Positions 36,311-45,616 are shown, counted from the first letter of the stretch. The stretch is 64,000 nt of DNA from Paenibacillus naphthalenovorans (GCF_900099895.1 NZ_FNDY01000008.1:62001-126000); one strand, 5' to 3'. The notes: a model not told the origin generated them from the letters alone. Numbers and translations are program-made.

Positions 36311-36490
36311 AAGAATCACCCCTCATCTTTGCTGCATCAAGTAAAGATGAACAGCATCCAGCTACATTGTAGCGGATTGCGGTGAACGCTTGCAAGGAAA
36401 GCGCGTCACGTTCAAGTGCCTGGAAGCTGCTGCTTGCGCATCATTTCGTCCGGTCTGATCATGATTTCAAATAAAAGGAGGCGTGCGTCG

Positions 36491-37192
36491 GTGGGCGTCA
36501 TTCTGAAAAACGATTGGGCGGACCTGCTCGAAAACGAGTTCCAAAAACCTTACTACATCAGGCTGAAGCATTTTTTAAAACAGGAATATGCTTCGCATAC
36601 CGTGTATCCAAACATGTACGACATTTTTAATGCGCTTCATTATACGTCATATGCAGATACGAAAGTTGTTATTTTGGGACAAGACCCGTACCATGGACCC
36701 GGACAGGCCCATGGCCTCAGCTTCTCCGTCAAGCCGGGAGTTCCCGCACCGCCGTCCCTGCAGAACATGTTCAAGGAGCTGCAAAGCGATTTGGGCTGCC
36801 CCATTCCGGATAACGGTTATTTGGTTCGTTGGGCGGAGCAGGGAGTGCTGCTGCTCAACACGGTGCTGACCGTGCGGGCCGGAGAGGCCAACTCGCATAA
36901 AGGAAAGGGCTGGGAATCATTCACAGATCAGGTGATTCGCCTTCTGAACGAGAGGGAGGAACCGGTAGTCTTCATTCTTTGGGGAAGCCATGCCCAAAAA
37001 AAATTGGAGCTGATTACGGAAAAACGCCACTGCATTCTACGTTCGGTTCATCCGAGTCCGTTATCCTCTCACCGCGGTTTTTTCGGAAGCCGTCCGTATT
37101 CAAAGGCCAATGAGTTCCTCCAAACCATCGGCAGGTCGCCGATCGATTGGCAAATTCCTAATATCGGCAGGAGCGGGGCGGCCAACGGATAG
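36491..37192 (+). CDS. ung: Uracil-DNA glycosylase
   Basis: This 233-residue family 1 uracil-DNA glycosylase excises uracil from DNA to start base excision repair. The catalytic-water motif [18 protein letters not shown] lies near residue 60 and the DNA-intercalating [18 protein letters not shown] motif near residue 190. GTG 36491 is chosen because AAAAGGAGG lies about eight bases upstream. The earlier in-frame ATG candidates have no binding site. The enzyme is cytoplasmic. The hairpin at 37212-37242 (GGCCCGA/TCGGGCC) may end transcription weakly. Confidence 0.96.
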   Translation: MGVILKNDWADLLENEFQKPYYIRLKHFLKQEYASHTVYPNMYDIFNALHYTSYADTKVVILGQDPYHGPGQAHGLSFSVKPGVPAPPSLQNMFKELQSDLGCPIPDNGYLVRWAEQGVLLLNTVLTVRAGEANSHKGKGWESFTDQVIRLLNEREEPVVFILWGSHAQKKLELITEKRHCILRSVHPSPLSSHRGFFGSRPYSKANEFLQTIGRSPIDWQIPNIGRSGAANG

Positions 37193-37339
37193 CTGTTATT
37201 CAAACGGTGAAGGCCCGATTCCGGTATATACGAAGTCGGGCCTGCCTGTTATTGGTATTCTACACCCTGCGTGTAAGAGTTCACAGCGTTCCATAGAAGA
37301 AACTCTTCAATGCCGTTATCCTTTAGTGCGCGGATTTGC

Positions 37340-37903
37340 TCTATAAATCATCGGGCAAATGACATCTACCTGCTCCGATATTTTTTGAAAATCCTGGCCG
37401 ATCCCTTCGGCAGCAGGCACGGATGCGGCATAGCCGAATATATCTGCGGATACGCGGACGCCTAACGGGTTGAGCTGTTCTCTGGCATACTTCGCAAATT
37501 AATAAGTGCAGGCATATCGCGAATAATGTTCTTGGTTGTGTCCATGGCAAGCAAATCCGGGTTTCCGGTGTTATATGTGATATAGCCCCAATCGTCCTTT
37601 ACATCGACTACCAGTGCATTGAGTTCCGTACGATCCATCAGCTCCAGCAGTGAATGTAACCGGGAACCGCCGGCGCTGTGAGCGGTTGCGTAGACGCCCT
37701 TAACCTTGGGAGCATCTGGTTGAGGGTCCTGCTTGTTTACCGGCCTCAATCGGTTTTCGGGGCTGCCGTTTGACGGTATCTGCTGTACAACGGCGTTTTT
37801 TCGAATCAAGAGATGCTTGCGCCAGCTGTTCGAACGTCATATTCGGATGTTCAGCGCTGACACCCCCCCAGGCGAGGAGAAACGCGGCCAGCAATAATTC
37901 CAT
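37340..37903 (-). pseudogene. Disrupted DUF4015 putative glycoside hydrolase gene
   Basis: Three out-of-frame minus-strand pieces reassemble into one decayed gene. The first (from 37903) encodes a signal-peptide-like start MELLLAAFLLAWGGVSAE. A frameshift joins it to PKVKGVYATAHSAGG and ALVVDVKDDWGYITYNTG, which match the DUF4015 start. A further frame (about 37340-37500) gives KYAREQLNPLGVRVSADIFG and SVPAAEGIGQDFQKISEQVD, the DUF4015 C-terminal half. Roughly 150 residues that should lie between these parts are missing, and the C-terminus is cut short. The gene cannot make an intact enzyme. Confidence 0.78.
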
Positions 37904-38057
37904 TTTCTTGTCTCTCTTTGGCAGTTATTCTATATATTTGTAGTTTATTCTGATATTATAATAGAATAGCAGGTCATTCGGATAGAGAGTTTTGAAGTAT
38001 GTTGTTGATTGGAAGGACCAACCCGCAAGAAACTAGAGTAAAAAGGATCGATATCGG

Positions 38058-39218
38058 ATGAAGAATCAACTGCGGATGCTGCGGGGACTTAACTTTTCAT
38101 ACTATGCCACCAGCGCGGTGCTTATGCCGTTCTTGCCCATTTACTTCGAAGGCAGAGGATACTCCTCTTCCCAAATCGGGCTGCTGATGATGATCGGGCC
38201 TTTCGTCTCCATCTTCGCCCAACCGATATGGGGCTATTTAAGTGACCGCTATCAGACGCTGAAGCTGATTATATTCGGGCTTTGGGGGATGACCCTTTTG
38301 TCCAGCGTAGGCATCTTTACAACGACCGGCTATTCGTTTGCTTTGTTGTTCATGCTGCTGCTTTACTTTTTCATGCTGTCGTCGGTACCGCTGCTGGATA
38401 CGTTAACAATCAAGTCTGCGGTGCAGGCGGGGGCCAGTTACGGCTCGATCCGATTATGGGGATCCATAGGCTTTACGCTGCTGGCCGTCTCCAGCGGGTT
38501 TATTCTGCAGGCGCTGGGCGGACTTCAGAATATTCCTTATTTATACTGGAGCATTTGGATGCTGCCGCTCGTGCTTTTACTTTTCTTAAAGGATGAACGA
38601 AGCCCTGCGCCGCGGGTATCGTTCCGTTCCTTTACCAGCATGTTTCGGAACGGCCATTTTCTTTGGTTTCTGCTGCTTGTGTTTATTCTAACCGTACCGC
38701 ACCGGATGAACGACGTCATGTTCGTGCTGTATCTCAAAGATTTGGGGGCAACGAATGCGATGGCGGGCTGGGCGTGGGCCTTGGCCGCCTTCAGCGAAAT
38801 CCCTACGTTCGCGCTGTTAAGCCGTTATATGCACAAGTTTCACGAGCTTGCACTTCTCGGTATTGTGGCCATATTGTACACGCTCCGTTGGCTGGCTTAC
38901 GGTTGGATTACGGATCCGCTCATGCTGATGGTTCTTCAAGTGACGCACTCCATCACCTTTGCCGTATTTTGGATTGTAGCGGTACAGTATGCGGTTCGGC
39001 TGGTTCCTCCTGAACTGCAGTCCACGGGACAATCCATGCTTTCCATGGTATTTCTGGGGTTGGCCGGCATTACCGGAGGATTTGTCGGAGGTTGGATTAA
39101 GGATGAATGGAGCGGGGCGGGCATGTATATGTTCGGAGCGGGAATGACTTGCATCGCCGCGATTTTGCTGCTTGGCACCCATGTTTATTATCGCAAAAAA
39201 ACCATCCAGCTTAATTAG
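38058..39218 (+). CDS. MFS transporter (MFS_1-like / PPP-type family)
   Basis: This 386-residue, twelve-helix protein is a paralogue of the minus-strand MFS gene at 30043-31236. It shares WGYLSDRYQTLKLI between helices 2 and 3, the YGSIRLWGSIGF segment and HRMNDVMFVLYLKDLG. ATG 38058 is used. AAAAGGATCG upstream is only a fair ribosome binding site. The gene follows the decayed DUF4015 gene and converges on tatA with an eight-base overlap at the 3' ends. Family members transport nucleosides, sugars or aromatic acids. The substrate is unknown. Confidence 0.88.
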   Translation: MKNQLRMLRGLNFSYYATSAVLMPFLPIYFEGRGYSSSQIGLLMMIGPFVSIFAQPIWGYLSDRYQTLKLIIFGLWGMTLLSSVGIFTTTGYSFALLFMLLLYFFMLSSVPLLDTLTIKSAVQAGASYGSIRLWGSIGFTLLAVSSGFILQALGGLQNIPYLYWSIWMLPLVLLLFLKDERSPAPRVSFRSFTSMFRNGHFLWFLLLVFILTVPHRMNDVMFVLYLKDLGATNAMAGWAWALAAFSEIPTFALLSRYMHKFHELALLGIVAILYTLRWLAYGWITDPLMLMVLQVTHSITFAVFWIVAVQYAVRLVPPELQSTGQSMLSMVFLGLAGITGGFVGGWIKDEWSGAGMYMFGAGMTCIAAILLLGTHVYYRKKTIQLN

Positions 39219-39435
39219 CGGATGGTTTTTCGTTGGAAGCGGTCAGTTCTTTCTTGGTCGGCTCCGTATCATGTATGGCTTCGCTGCTGTTGCCGCTGTT
39301 TCCGTTCGTAGCATCTTTAAACTCCCGAAACATGCGGCCGAAGCTGCGTCCGAGCTCTGGAAGCTTGTTCGGCCCAAACAGAAGCAAAGCGACGAGAACT
39401 ATCAATAGAATATGCATGGGTGACAAAGCGCCCAT
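39211..39435 (-). CDS. tatA: Twin-arginine translocase subunit TatA
   Basis: This 74-residue protein has an N-terminal membrane helix (HILLIVLVALLLFGPNKLPE), the conserved FGPxKLPEL hinge, an amphipathic helix (GRSFGRMFREFKDA) and a polar tail, exactly the TatA pattern. ATG 39435 follows GGAGGTG at eight bases. A longer in-frame start lacks a ribosome binding site. TatA assembles with TatC to export folded proteins. No tatC or other tat gene is adjacent, so the pore partner must be elsewhere. It overlaps the convergent MFS gene by eight bases at the stop codons. Confidence 0.93.
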   Translation of the reverse strand: MGALSPMHILLIVLVALLLFGPNKLPELGRSFGRMFREFKDATNGNSGNSSEAIHDTEPTKKELTASNEKPSAN

Positions 39436-39558
39436 TGTAAACACCTCCGGAAAACTTTTTCTACTACAGCATACCACGAGCATAACATGAAAATGAAGCC
39501 GGCAGGAACGGTCAATTATTACGAAAAGACAACATTTTTGCGTCGCTGCGACAGATTA

Positions 39559-39592
39559 AAACGCCTATCTTAATGAAGATAGGCGTCTTTTT
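39559..39592. terminator. Hairpin spanning the stop codon of the 63-residue gene
   Basis: ACGCCTATCTT pairs with AAGATAGGCGT around a 4-base loop. T-rich tracts follow on both strands, although the plus-strand run is the better one. The stop codon of the minus-strand gene lies in the stem-loop. Confidence 0.75.
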
Positions 39593-39761
39593 GATGTTCA
39601 GAAATGCTGTATTGAATAATTTCCATTGCATCCTCCGCTTCAAGAGCGGCCAGGCCATTGCGCAGGACAATCTCTGATTCAAGCTCGTGTTTCTTTAAAG
39701 TAGGATATAAATCAGGCGTTAATTTCATAACAATAGTCGCCAACTTTACTGTTTCCACAAG
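39570..39761 (-). CDS. Hypothetical protein, 63 residues
   Basis: This small soluble protein begins METVKLATIVMKLTPDLYPT and carries an acidic helical middle (KKHELESEIVLRNGLAALEA), ending in EHQKDAYLH. GTG 39761 is favoured, with GGGAAGGGTG upstream. An ATG two codons earlier is also possible. I do not recognise the family. The stop codon lies inside a terminator hairpin, so the gene and terminator are tightly packed. About 160 bases upstream hold only an AT-rich stretch with no feature I can name. Confidence 0.6.
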   Translation of the reverse strand, partial: LVETVKLATIVMKLTPDLYPTLKKHELESEIVLRNGLAALEAEDAMEIIQYSISEHQKDAYLH

Positions 39762-39942
39762 CATCACCCTTCCCGTCATCATCTAGTGTTGAAGAGAGCA
39801 AGTGCGACTTACGAGCAATACAGGTAAGGCCGGTGAAAAGATATGAAATTACGCTCATATTATAACATAATCAAAACAAAAAATCTTGGTTTATTTATGC
39901 CAAATTTGGCATCAGTCCGCCAATTGTTGAATGAGCCCGGGG

Positions 39943-40773
39943 CTACCGGCGGAAAAGACCCATGACATTTACTGTTTCCGTAATATTCACGAACGCTTGC
40001 GGATCCCACTGCCTGATCAGGCCTTGAAGGTCGTACAGCTCATACCGGGTGGTTACCGTCATTAGCATATGCTGAGGGTCCTTTGTATAGGATCCTTCCG
40101 TATTGATAACGGTAACGCCCCGCTGAAGCTTTTGCATTTTTTTCAGGAGCAGATTCTTTTTGCGGGTTACGATAAATACCGTCACTTTCAGATGCCGGAT
40201 ATGGATTGTATCGATCATTCTGCCCGTGATATAGATGGACAGCATGGAATAAAGGGCCAGATCCCAGTCGTTCTTGAAATATCCGAGGGCCAAAATGACC
40301 AGGCCGTTAAGCCCGAATAGAAAGGTACCCAGAGGAAAATCGCGTTTGCGCGTGAGGATGGAGCCCAAAATATCGAAGCCGCCGGTTGATCCGCCCGCCC
40401 ACATGGATAAACCTGAACCTAAGCCGATAAGAACGCCTCCGGTGACCGAAGACATAATGATATCCCGACTGACTTCCGCAACCGGAATCATGTGCATGAA
40501 CCAGGAGGTCAGGATAACTGAAATCACGCTGAGAATGATAAATTTACGGCCAACAGTAAGTAAGCCCCATATCAGCATAGGCAGATTGAAAACAAAATAC
40601 AAGAGGGAGATATGAAGCCCTGTAAAATAGCCTACGATCATGGAAATACCGGAGATTCCGCCGCTGAGCAGCTGATGGGGAATCAGAAACAAATTAAAGC
40701 TGGCAGCGATTAAAGCGGAGCCGAGCACACAGATGAGCACGGAGCCTATGACGGACCGTTGGAAATAGAGCAT
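39943..40773 (-). CDS. YitT family membrane protein (DUF161/DUF2179)
   Basis: This 276-residue protein is typical of the YitT family. An N-terminal membrane part has about five helices (LGSALIAASFNLFLIPHQLL, then SGGISGISMIVGYFTG), and a cytoplasmic C-terminal DUF2179 domain of about 70 residues includes VFIVTRKKNLLLKKM and GVTVINTEGSYT. ATG 40773 follows GGGAGGTACG. Its physiological role is not established. The gene is intact and close to the IS1182 remnant, which begins about 45 bases beyond its start. Confidence 0.9.
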   Translation of the reverse strand: MLYFQRSVIGSVLICVLGSALIAASFNLFLIPHQLLSGGISGISMIVGYFTGLHISLLYFVFNLPMLIWGLLTVGRKFIILSVISVILTSWFMHMIPVAEVSRDIIMSSVTGGVLIGLGSGLSMWAGGSTGGFDILGSILTRKRDFPLGTFLFGLNGLVILALGYFKNDWDLALYSMLSIYITGRMIDTIHIRHLKVTVFIVTRKKNLLLKKMQKLQRGVTVINTEGSYTKDPQHMLMTVTTRYELYDLQGLIRQWDPQAFVNITETVNVMGLFRR

Positions 40774-40815
40774 GAGCGTACCTCCCTAAGTTCTTCATGT
40801 AGTATATCCCAAAAA

Positions 40816-41220
40816 GGGTCCGTCCCAAAACAGGACATCAGCAAGGTGGACAACTGGTCATATGATGAAGCCAGCGACACTTGGCATTATCCTGGCGGTC
40901 AGGCACGAGAGCTGCTCCAAAGTGAAGAAGGATACAAGCTTTCCGTTCGTCGTATGATTGAACCCGAGAGTGTGTTTGGACAAATGAAAAGCAACCGGAG
41001 CTTCCGGCGTTTCCTGCTTCGCGGCTTGCCTAAAGTGAGCCTGGAGGTCGGGTGGCTTTCCCTTGCCCATAATCTGCTCAAATGGGCAACAACGAAGGAA
41101 AAAGAGCGAGTAGGGGTGGGAATCTGACCACCAAACTCGCTCTTTTTCACTAAATCGTTGGCTTATTTGTAAACTATGGTTGTTTCTCAGTAGTTTTGAT
41201 ACTACTTATGAGACAGCCCC
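40816..41220 (+). mobile_element. Internally deleted IS1182-like element
   Basis: The piece is bounded by imperfect inverted repeats, GGGTCCGTCCCAAAA at 40816 and the complement of GGGGCTGTCTCATAA ending at 41220 (11 of 15 matching). Between them one frame joins DNWSYDEASDTWHYPGG to ELLQSEEGYKLSVRRM and EPESVFGQMKSNRSFRRF, the C-terminal DDE region of IS1182 transposases, with the middle collapsed. A stem at 41099-41147 (GAGCGAGT/ACTCGCTC) lies near the right end. The element cannot move by itself but could in principle be moved by a full copy. Confidence 0.75.
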
Positions 41221-41241
41221 TTGGATTGGTTTCCGTTCCGG

Positions 41242-41925
41242 CTATCTTCTCTTAAAGGAACCGGAGCGGATGCTTGTACTTGGTTTCGAACCGGTGATGC
41301 GGGAAGGCGTTTTATAATTTTTCGTTGAACCGTCATTACGTCTGATCGACTGGCTGCTTCCTGACACCGATTTGGACGGCGAGGTGGTAAAGGTGCCTTT
41401 ACGCTCACTGGTCGAAGGTGCGGTGGTTGAAGAAGGGGGGGGAGCGCTTTGGTGCTTGCCGTAATCCTCGTACCGTTTGGTAGACGTGTAGCCTCTATAG
41501 CCGCCGCTATCGCCGGACCAGACGGAGCCAAACAGCGACTGCAGCAGGCTGGCGGCCACATAGCCCTGGAGGAAGGAAGAGTCGTAATGTTCCTTCGCAT
41601 ACTCTATGGAATCTAACTGCACCAGCGTGGTATTCTCGTTTTCTTTGTCTTTTTGTATGTTGATGATCTTGTTGTCGTAGACCAGGAACATCTGGTTCTC
41701 ATCTTCTTTGCTGATTTCCAAAGGGGGTTCTTGATCTGCGAGTTCTTTGGCGACAGTCGGAACATTCTTGCCTTCTACAGAATAGATTTTGGCCGTGCTT
41801 TTTCCTTGACCTTGAACATCAATTAAGGAATAATTCTCTTTTATATAATTGCTTGCATCCCCGCAGCCGGCCAGCAGTGCAAATACCAGTACGACGGCAA
41901 GCCATTTGGATATCCTGCTCATCAT
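41242..41925 (-). CDS. DUF4247 family lipoprotein
   Basis: This 227-residue lipoprotein has a clear lipobox LAGC after a hydrophobic start (WLAVVLVFALLAGC), followed by the DUF4247 core (YSLIDVQGQGKSTAKIYSVE, NVPTVAKELADQEPP, MFLVYDNKIINIQKD). The C-terminal third is low-complexity Ser/Thr/Lys/Pro, about 80 residues. It should be anchored outside the cell membrane. ATG 41925 follows AGGAGGTGACGG. It is preceded on the same strand by the DUF4178 gene. These two families often occur together in Bacillales, usually with DUF350 and an aminopropyltransferase, which are absent here. Confidence 0.9.
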   Translation of the reverse strand: MMSRISKWLAVVLVFALLAGCGDASNYIKENYSLIDVQGQGKSTAKIYSVEGKNVPTVAKELADQEPPLEISKEDENQMFLVYDNKIINIQKDKENENTTLVQLDSIEYAKEHYDSSFLQGYVAASLLQSLFGSVWSGDSGGYRGYTSTKRYEDYGKHQSAPPPSSTTAPSTSERKGTFTTSPSKSVSGSSQSIRRNDGSTKNYKTPSRITGSKPSTSIRSGSFKRR

Positions 41926-41974
41926 GTTCCGTCACCTCCTGCATAAAGCTTCATTTATACTTGCTTTCGCCTGG

Positions 41975-42508
41975 TTACTTTGAGCCTTTCAAAAATTGAA
42001 TTTGACTGCCCGGAGTGGGCGCACCTTCCATGGCGACGTATTTGCCGTCTTGCCATTGCAGGAAGAAATAACGGTCTCCCGTTCCGATATAACGCCAGAA
42101 CAGCACCTGATCGTTGCCGCGGAAATCCGTATTGCCTTCTGTCCTCACCGTATCGCTGCGATGATGCTCCAATTCAAAGAGGCTTTCGGCTCCGATATCA
42201 AGCCGGGTCGGAACGTCATTGGGATCGTCCAGCGATCCTTCCACAAATTCACACAAGAAACATTCATAGATTCTTCCTTTTTCCACAAGGAGGCAGGAAA
42301 TATGCTTGCCGTTCTGCAAATAATAAGCAAACCGGTGCGGCGGGAATCCTCTGTCGAAATAGACGGTTTTTCCGGAAACGACATATTCCTCTAAATCTAC
42401 GTTTACGATATCGCCCACTTGAGTATCCTCGAAAGGATTGGACGGCTTCGCTTCCGGCTGTGGTTTGCTGCCTTTTATGATCGAACCAACTCTTTTCCAG
42501 ATGGACAT
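41975..42508 (-). CDS. DUF4178 family protein
   Basis: This 177-residue protein has the DUF4178 domain over most of its length (VGDIVNVDLEEYVVSGKTVY, ERGFPPHRFAYYLQNG-type residues, FWRYIGTGDRYFFLQWQDGK). It has no membrane helix or signal peptide. Its function is unknown. ATG 42508 follows AAAAGGAG, and a longer in-frame start lacks support. Together with the downstream DUF4247 lipoprotein it forms a two-gene unit. The rest of the usual neighbourhood (DUF350, spermidine synthase-like gene) is not in this window. Confidence 0.88.
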   Translation of the reverse strand: MSIWKRVGSIIKGSKPQPEAKPSNPFEDTQVGDIVNVDLEEYVVSGKTVYFDRGFPPHRFAYYLQNGKHISCLLVEKGRIYECFLCEFVEGSLDDPNDVPTRLDIGAESLFELEHHRSDTVRTEGNTDFRGNDQVLFWRYIGTGDRYFFLQWQDGKYVAMEGAPTPGSQIQFLKGSK

Positions 42509-42648
42509 GGGTGTTTCGCTCCTTTTACGGTTTAACACGAAGACTTTAGCATCATTATAATATTATATACGATATTTGATGTTTTTGGGTTTCAATTTGA
42601 AGTTATCTGGTATATGGATGTTGGGTGTGGTATAATACTAAAGATATT

Positions 42649-42738
42649 CTTAAGTACGGCGTAACTGTTCATTTCTGACACGTTTGAAAAGTGTTTTATG
42701 AAGAGATAAATAAAGCAAAGATAGGAGTCGCACTTAAG
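42649..42738 (+). promoter_or_regulatory. cshA leader with long-range complementary arms
   Basis: After a -10 TATAAT (42631-42636) about 145 untranslated bases precede cshA. CTTAAGTACG (42649-42658) and CGCACTTAAG (42729-42738) can pair with one mismatch. Long leaders are common on cold-induced helicase genes. Confidence 0.5.
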
Positions 42739-42784
42739 GGTATAGACAAATAAAAGAACCCTAGTACAAAGGAGATTGAAATTT

Positions 42785-44341
42785 TTGAAAACATTTAGTG
42801 AATTCGGCTTAGAGCCAAAGGTGCTGCGCGCCATTACGGAAATGGGCTTTGAGGAGTCGACACCGATTCAAGAGAAAGCCATTCCAGTAGCGTTGGAAGG
42901 CCGCGACCTGATTGGCCAAGCCCAAACGGGAACAGGAAAAACCGCTGCATTCGGTATTCCGCTCGTAAACAAAATCGATGTAAAAGAAGACCGCATCGTA
43001 GCGCTCATCATGTGCCCTACACGTGAGCTAGCGATTCAAGTAGCGGAAGAAATCGAGAAGCTGGGACGCTTCAAAGGGATTCGCTCTCTTCCTATTTACG
43101 GCGGTCAGGATATCGTAAAGCAAATCCGCGCACTGCGCAAAAAGCCGCAAATTATCATCGGTACGCCAGGACGGCTGCTTGATCATATTAACCGCAAGAC
43201 GATTAAGCTTGATGATGTGCAGACCGTTATTCTGGACGAAGCGGACGAAATGCTCGACATGGGCTTCATGGATGATATCCAATCGATTCTCAAATTGGTT
43301 CCCGAAGAGCGCAACACGATGCTGTTCTCCGCCACGATGCCGGCCAATATTCGCAGGCTGGCCGATCAGTTCCTAAAGAACCCTGAACACGTATCCGTCA
43401 TTCCAAAGCAAGTCAGTGCTCCGCTGATCGATCAAGCATATATCGAGCTGCATGAGCGTCAGAAATTCGAAGCGCTTTGCCGCTTGCTGGATATGGAAGC
43501 TCCGGATCTTGCGATCATTTTCGGCCGGACCAAGCGTCGTGTCGACGAGCTCTCCGAAGCGCTGCAGAAGCGCGGCTATACGGCAGAAGGACTTCATGGC
43601 GACTTGTCCCAGAACCAGCGCGATAATGTGATGCGCAAGTTCCGGGACGGCAGTATCGACGTTCTCGTAGCAACGGATGTAGCCGCTCGCGGCTTGGACG
43701 TATCCGGTGTAACGCATGTCATCAACTTCGACCTGCCCCAGGATCCGGAAAGCTATGTACACCGTATCGGCCGTACCGGTCGCGCGGGCAAAGAAGGCGT
43801 TGCCTACACGTTCGTTACACCGCGTGAGATCGACCACTTGTACTTCATCGAGAAAATTACGCGTCACCGCATAACCCGCAAGCCGATGCCGAGCTTGGCT
43901 GAAGCCATTGAAGGCAAGCAAAAATTGACGGCTGAGCGCGTGCTCGATGTGCTGCAGCAAGAAGAGCATAACGAATACAAGGGCCTTGCGATTTCTCTTC
44001 TGGAGCAGCATGACTCCGTACATTTGCTTGCGGCCGCGCTGAAGCTGTTGACCGGAGAGAAGAAGGATGTAGCCATTGAGCTTACTCCGGAGGATCCGAT
44101 TCGCGCCAAAAAGAGAAGACCGGATGTTCGCAGCTACGGCCGCAAACCGGCAGGTCCTTACGGAACGGCCGGCGGTGCCCGCAGGAACGACAGGCCTTAC
44201 GATCGTGACCGGAATGGACGCGGACGCCGTGAGGATGGCGGATACCGCGATAACCGCGATTATCGCGGACGTTCGGACGGCCGTGATCAAAAAGGCTATT
44301 CCCGTCCTTCCAACCGTTCGAATGAGGGAAGTTTGGTATAA
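42785..44341 (+). CDS. cshA: DEAD-box ATP-dependent RNA helicase, CshA type
   Basis: This 518-residue cytoplasmic helicase unwinds RNA in ribosome assembly, mRNA decay and cold adaptation. The helicase motifs are in place: AQTGTGKT (I), [11 protein letters not shown] (Ia), [11 protein letters not shown] (II), SATMP (III), [12 protein letters not shown] and [13 protein letters not shown] (VI). After the core a CshA-type dimerisation region leads to an RGG-like basic tail ([20 protein letters not shown]). TTG 42785 is chosen because AAAGGAG lies ten bases upstream. TTG 42776 is too close. The 145-base leader suggests post-transcriptional control. Confidence 0.95.
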   Translation: MKTFSEFGLEPKVLRAITEMGFEESTPIQEKAIPVALEGRDLIGQAQTGTGKTAAFGIPLVNKIDVKEDRIVALIMCPTRELAIQVAEEIEKLGRFKGIRSLPIYGGQDIVKQIRALRKKPQIIIGTPGRLLDHINRKTIKLDDVQTVILDEADEMLDMGFMDDIQSILKLVPEERNTMLFSATMPANIRRLADQFLKNPEHVSVIPKQVSAPLIDQAYIELHERQKFEALCRLLDMEAPDLAIIFGRTKRRVDELSEALQKRGYTAEGLHGDLSQNQRDNVMRKFRDGSIDVLVATDVAARGLDVSGVTHVINFDLPQDPESYVHRIGRTGRAGKEGVAYTFVTPREIDHLYFIEKITRHRITRKPMPSLAEAIEGKQKLTAERVLDVLQQEEHNEYKGLAISLLEQHDSVHLLAAALKLLTGEKKDVAIELTPEDPIRAKKRRPDVRSYGRKPAGPYGTAGGARRNDRPYDRDRNGRGRREDGGYRDNRDYRGRSDGRDQKGYSRPSNRSNEGSLV

Positions 44342-44349
44342 TGGAATGA

Positions 44350-44387
44350 AAGCAAGCGCGCAGGCAGTAGCGTGCTTGCTTTTTTTA
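44350..44387 (+). terminator. Terminator of cshA
   Basis: AAGCAAGC pairs with GCTTGCTT and is followed by seven T residues. Confidence 0.9.
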
Positions 44388-44513
44388 TCGAAGCGTCAAG
44401 TATTTAGCTCCCGGTTTTATAGACCCGTTCGTTGAGGTATTGGGTATAGATGTCTGTCTTGAAAGTGAGAATTAAGCTATAATAGTTGTTGTATTATGAA
44501 GGAGGGCATAATT

Positions 44514-45356
44514 TTGGAGTTTCGTGGAATGATGGGTGGGTTTTACCGCATTTCCGAGTGGATCATGCGTCTTTCGGTCATTAACATCCTTTGGGTCATA
44601 TGCGCCATCCCTTTCTTTTTGCTTGGGCTTGTCCTGCTGCAATCGCAGACGGGCGATCAGGTAGTGCAAACCCTTTTTCTCATGGCGGTCGTTTCTCCCT
44701 TTACGATTTTTCCTTCGACAGCGGCCATGTTCACGGTGGCCCGAAAGTGGCTTACAGGTGAAGAGGATGTTCCTCTGCTAAAAACCTTTTTCCGCGGTTA
44801 CAAAGAAAATTTCCTGCAGAGCATGCTCGGCGGATTCATCTATATACTGCTCGGCGTAATCTTGTACACGAACTTCCGGTTTTACGGCAGCCAAACGGGA
44901 GTCTTTGGAGTTTTGCGCTTCCTGGTATTATCGCTCACAGTGGTTCTGATGATCTCGCTGTTCCATTTTTTCTCCATCATGACCCATTTGCACATGAAAT
45001 GGTTTCAGATTGTAAAAAATGCGATCCTGATCACGATCGGCAATCCGATCCGTTCGTTATCGATGATGGTGCTGAACGTCATCATCCTGTACGTCAGTTT
45101 CGCGATATTCACGTTTTTGATTCCGTTTTTTATGGGGAGCTTCATCGCGATCGTATCGTTTTGGCACTTCAACCTAATTTTCGGCAAACTGCAGGAAAAA
45201 CAGCAGGAGATTGCGGATCAGGATGAGGAAAAGGCGGATAGAAAGCAAGGAGGAGCGGAACAGGAGTCCGAGACCCGGATGGAGAGAGGCCAGAGGCCTA
45301 GTGAATCGGGAGCGATCGAAGAGGGGGATTACCAAGGTAAGAATGGAAAGCCATAA
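44514..45356 (+). CDS. DUF624 (YesL-like) membrane protein
   Basis: This 280-residue protein has about five membrane helices (VINILWVICAIPFFLLGLVL, FPSTAAMFTVARKW, GGFIYILLGVIL and others) with the DUF624/YesL pattern, ending in a highly charged cytoplasmic tail (QEIADQDEEKADRKQGGAEQ). YesL-family proteins lie in pectin or sugar utilisation operons, and their function is not established. TTG 44514 is chosen, with AAGGAGGG seven bases upstream, so the ATG at 44496 lies within the binding site region and is unlikely. No carbohydrate genes adjoin it here, and a 6S RNA gene follows on the same strand. Confidence 0.85.
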   Translation: MEFRGMMGGFYRISEWIMRLSVINILWVICAIPFFLLGLVLLQSQTGDQVVQTLFLMAVVSPFTIFPSTAAMFTVARKWLTGEEDVPLLKTFFRGYKENFLQSMLGGFIYILLGVILYTNFRFYGSQTGVFGVLRFLVLSLTVVLMISLFHFFSIMTHLHMKWFQIVKNAILITIGNPIRSLSMMVLNVIILYVSFAIFTFLIPFFMGSFIAIVSFWHFNLIFGKLQEKQQEIADQDEEKADRKQGGAEQESETRMERGQRPSESGAIEEGDYQGKNGKP

Positions 45357-45393
45357 TGTCCCGCCGATTCCACAAAGATAAAAACGCAACAGG

Positions 45394-45422
45394 TTTACTT
45401 TCCGCTTGAAGTGCACTATAAT
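45394..45422 (+). promoter_or_regulatory. Promoter of the 6S RNA
   Basis: TTTACT and TATAAT are separated by 17 bases. The transcript would begin near 45430, where the conserved 5' helix of 6S RNA begins. Confidence 0.75.
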
Positions 45423-45429
45423 AAGACTA

Positions 45430-45616
45430 CAACAAAATCCTGCGATGTGCGTTTCGGTTTTCAGTTGTTTTGAACCAATGACTGTTTCTAGGGAGACCTA
45501 CATAGAATCGCGGCTGACATGCCCTCGAAAAGGGACTTCAAAACCGATTCTGCGGACACCCACCTGCGAGAGCGGGTTTGAAACAAGAAAATCGGACGGC
45601 ATTGCGGGTTTTTTTT
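45430..45616 (+). ncRNA. ssrS: 6S RNA
   Basis: About 187 nucleotides carry the landmarks of a Firmicute 6S RNA: a closing helix between CCTGCGATGTGCGT at the 5' end and ACGGCATTGCGGG at the 3' end, an internal TTTTGAACC, the TAGGGAGACCTA stem, and CCCACCTGCGAGAGCGGGTT before GGCATTGCGGG. A run of eight T residues ends it. 6S RNA mimics an open promoter and binds sigma-A RNA polymerase. Identification is by recall of the family consensus, not by a covariance search. B. subtilis has two copies, and I cannot tell which this corresponds to. Confidence 0.82.
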
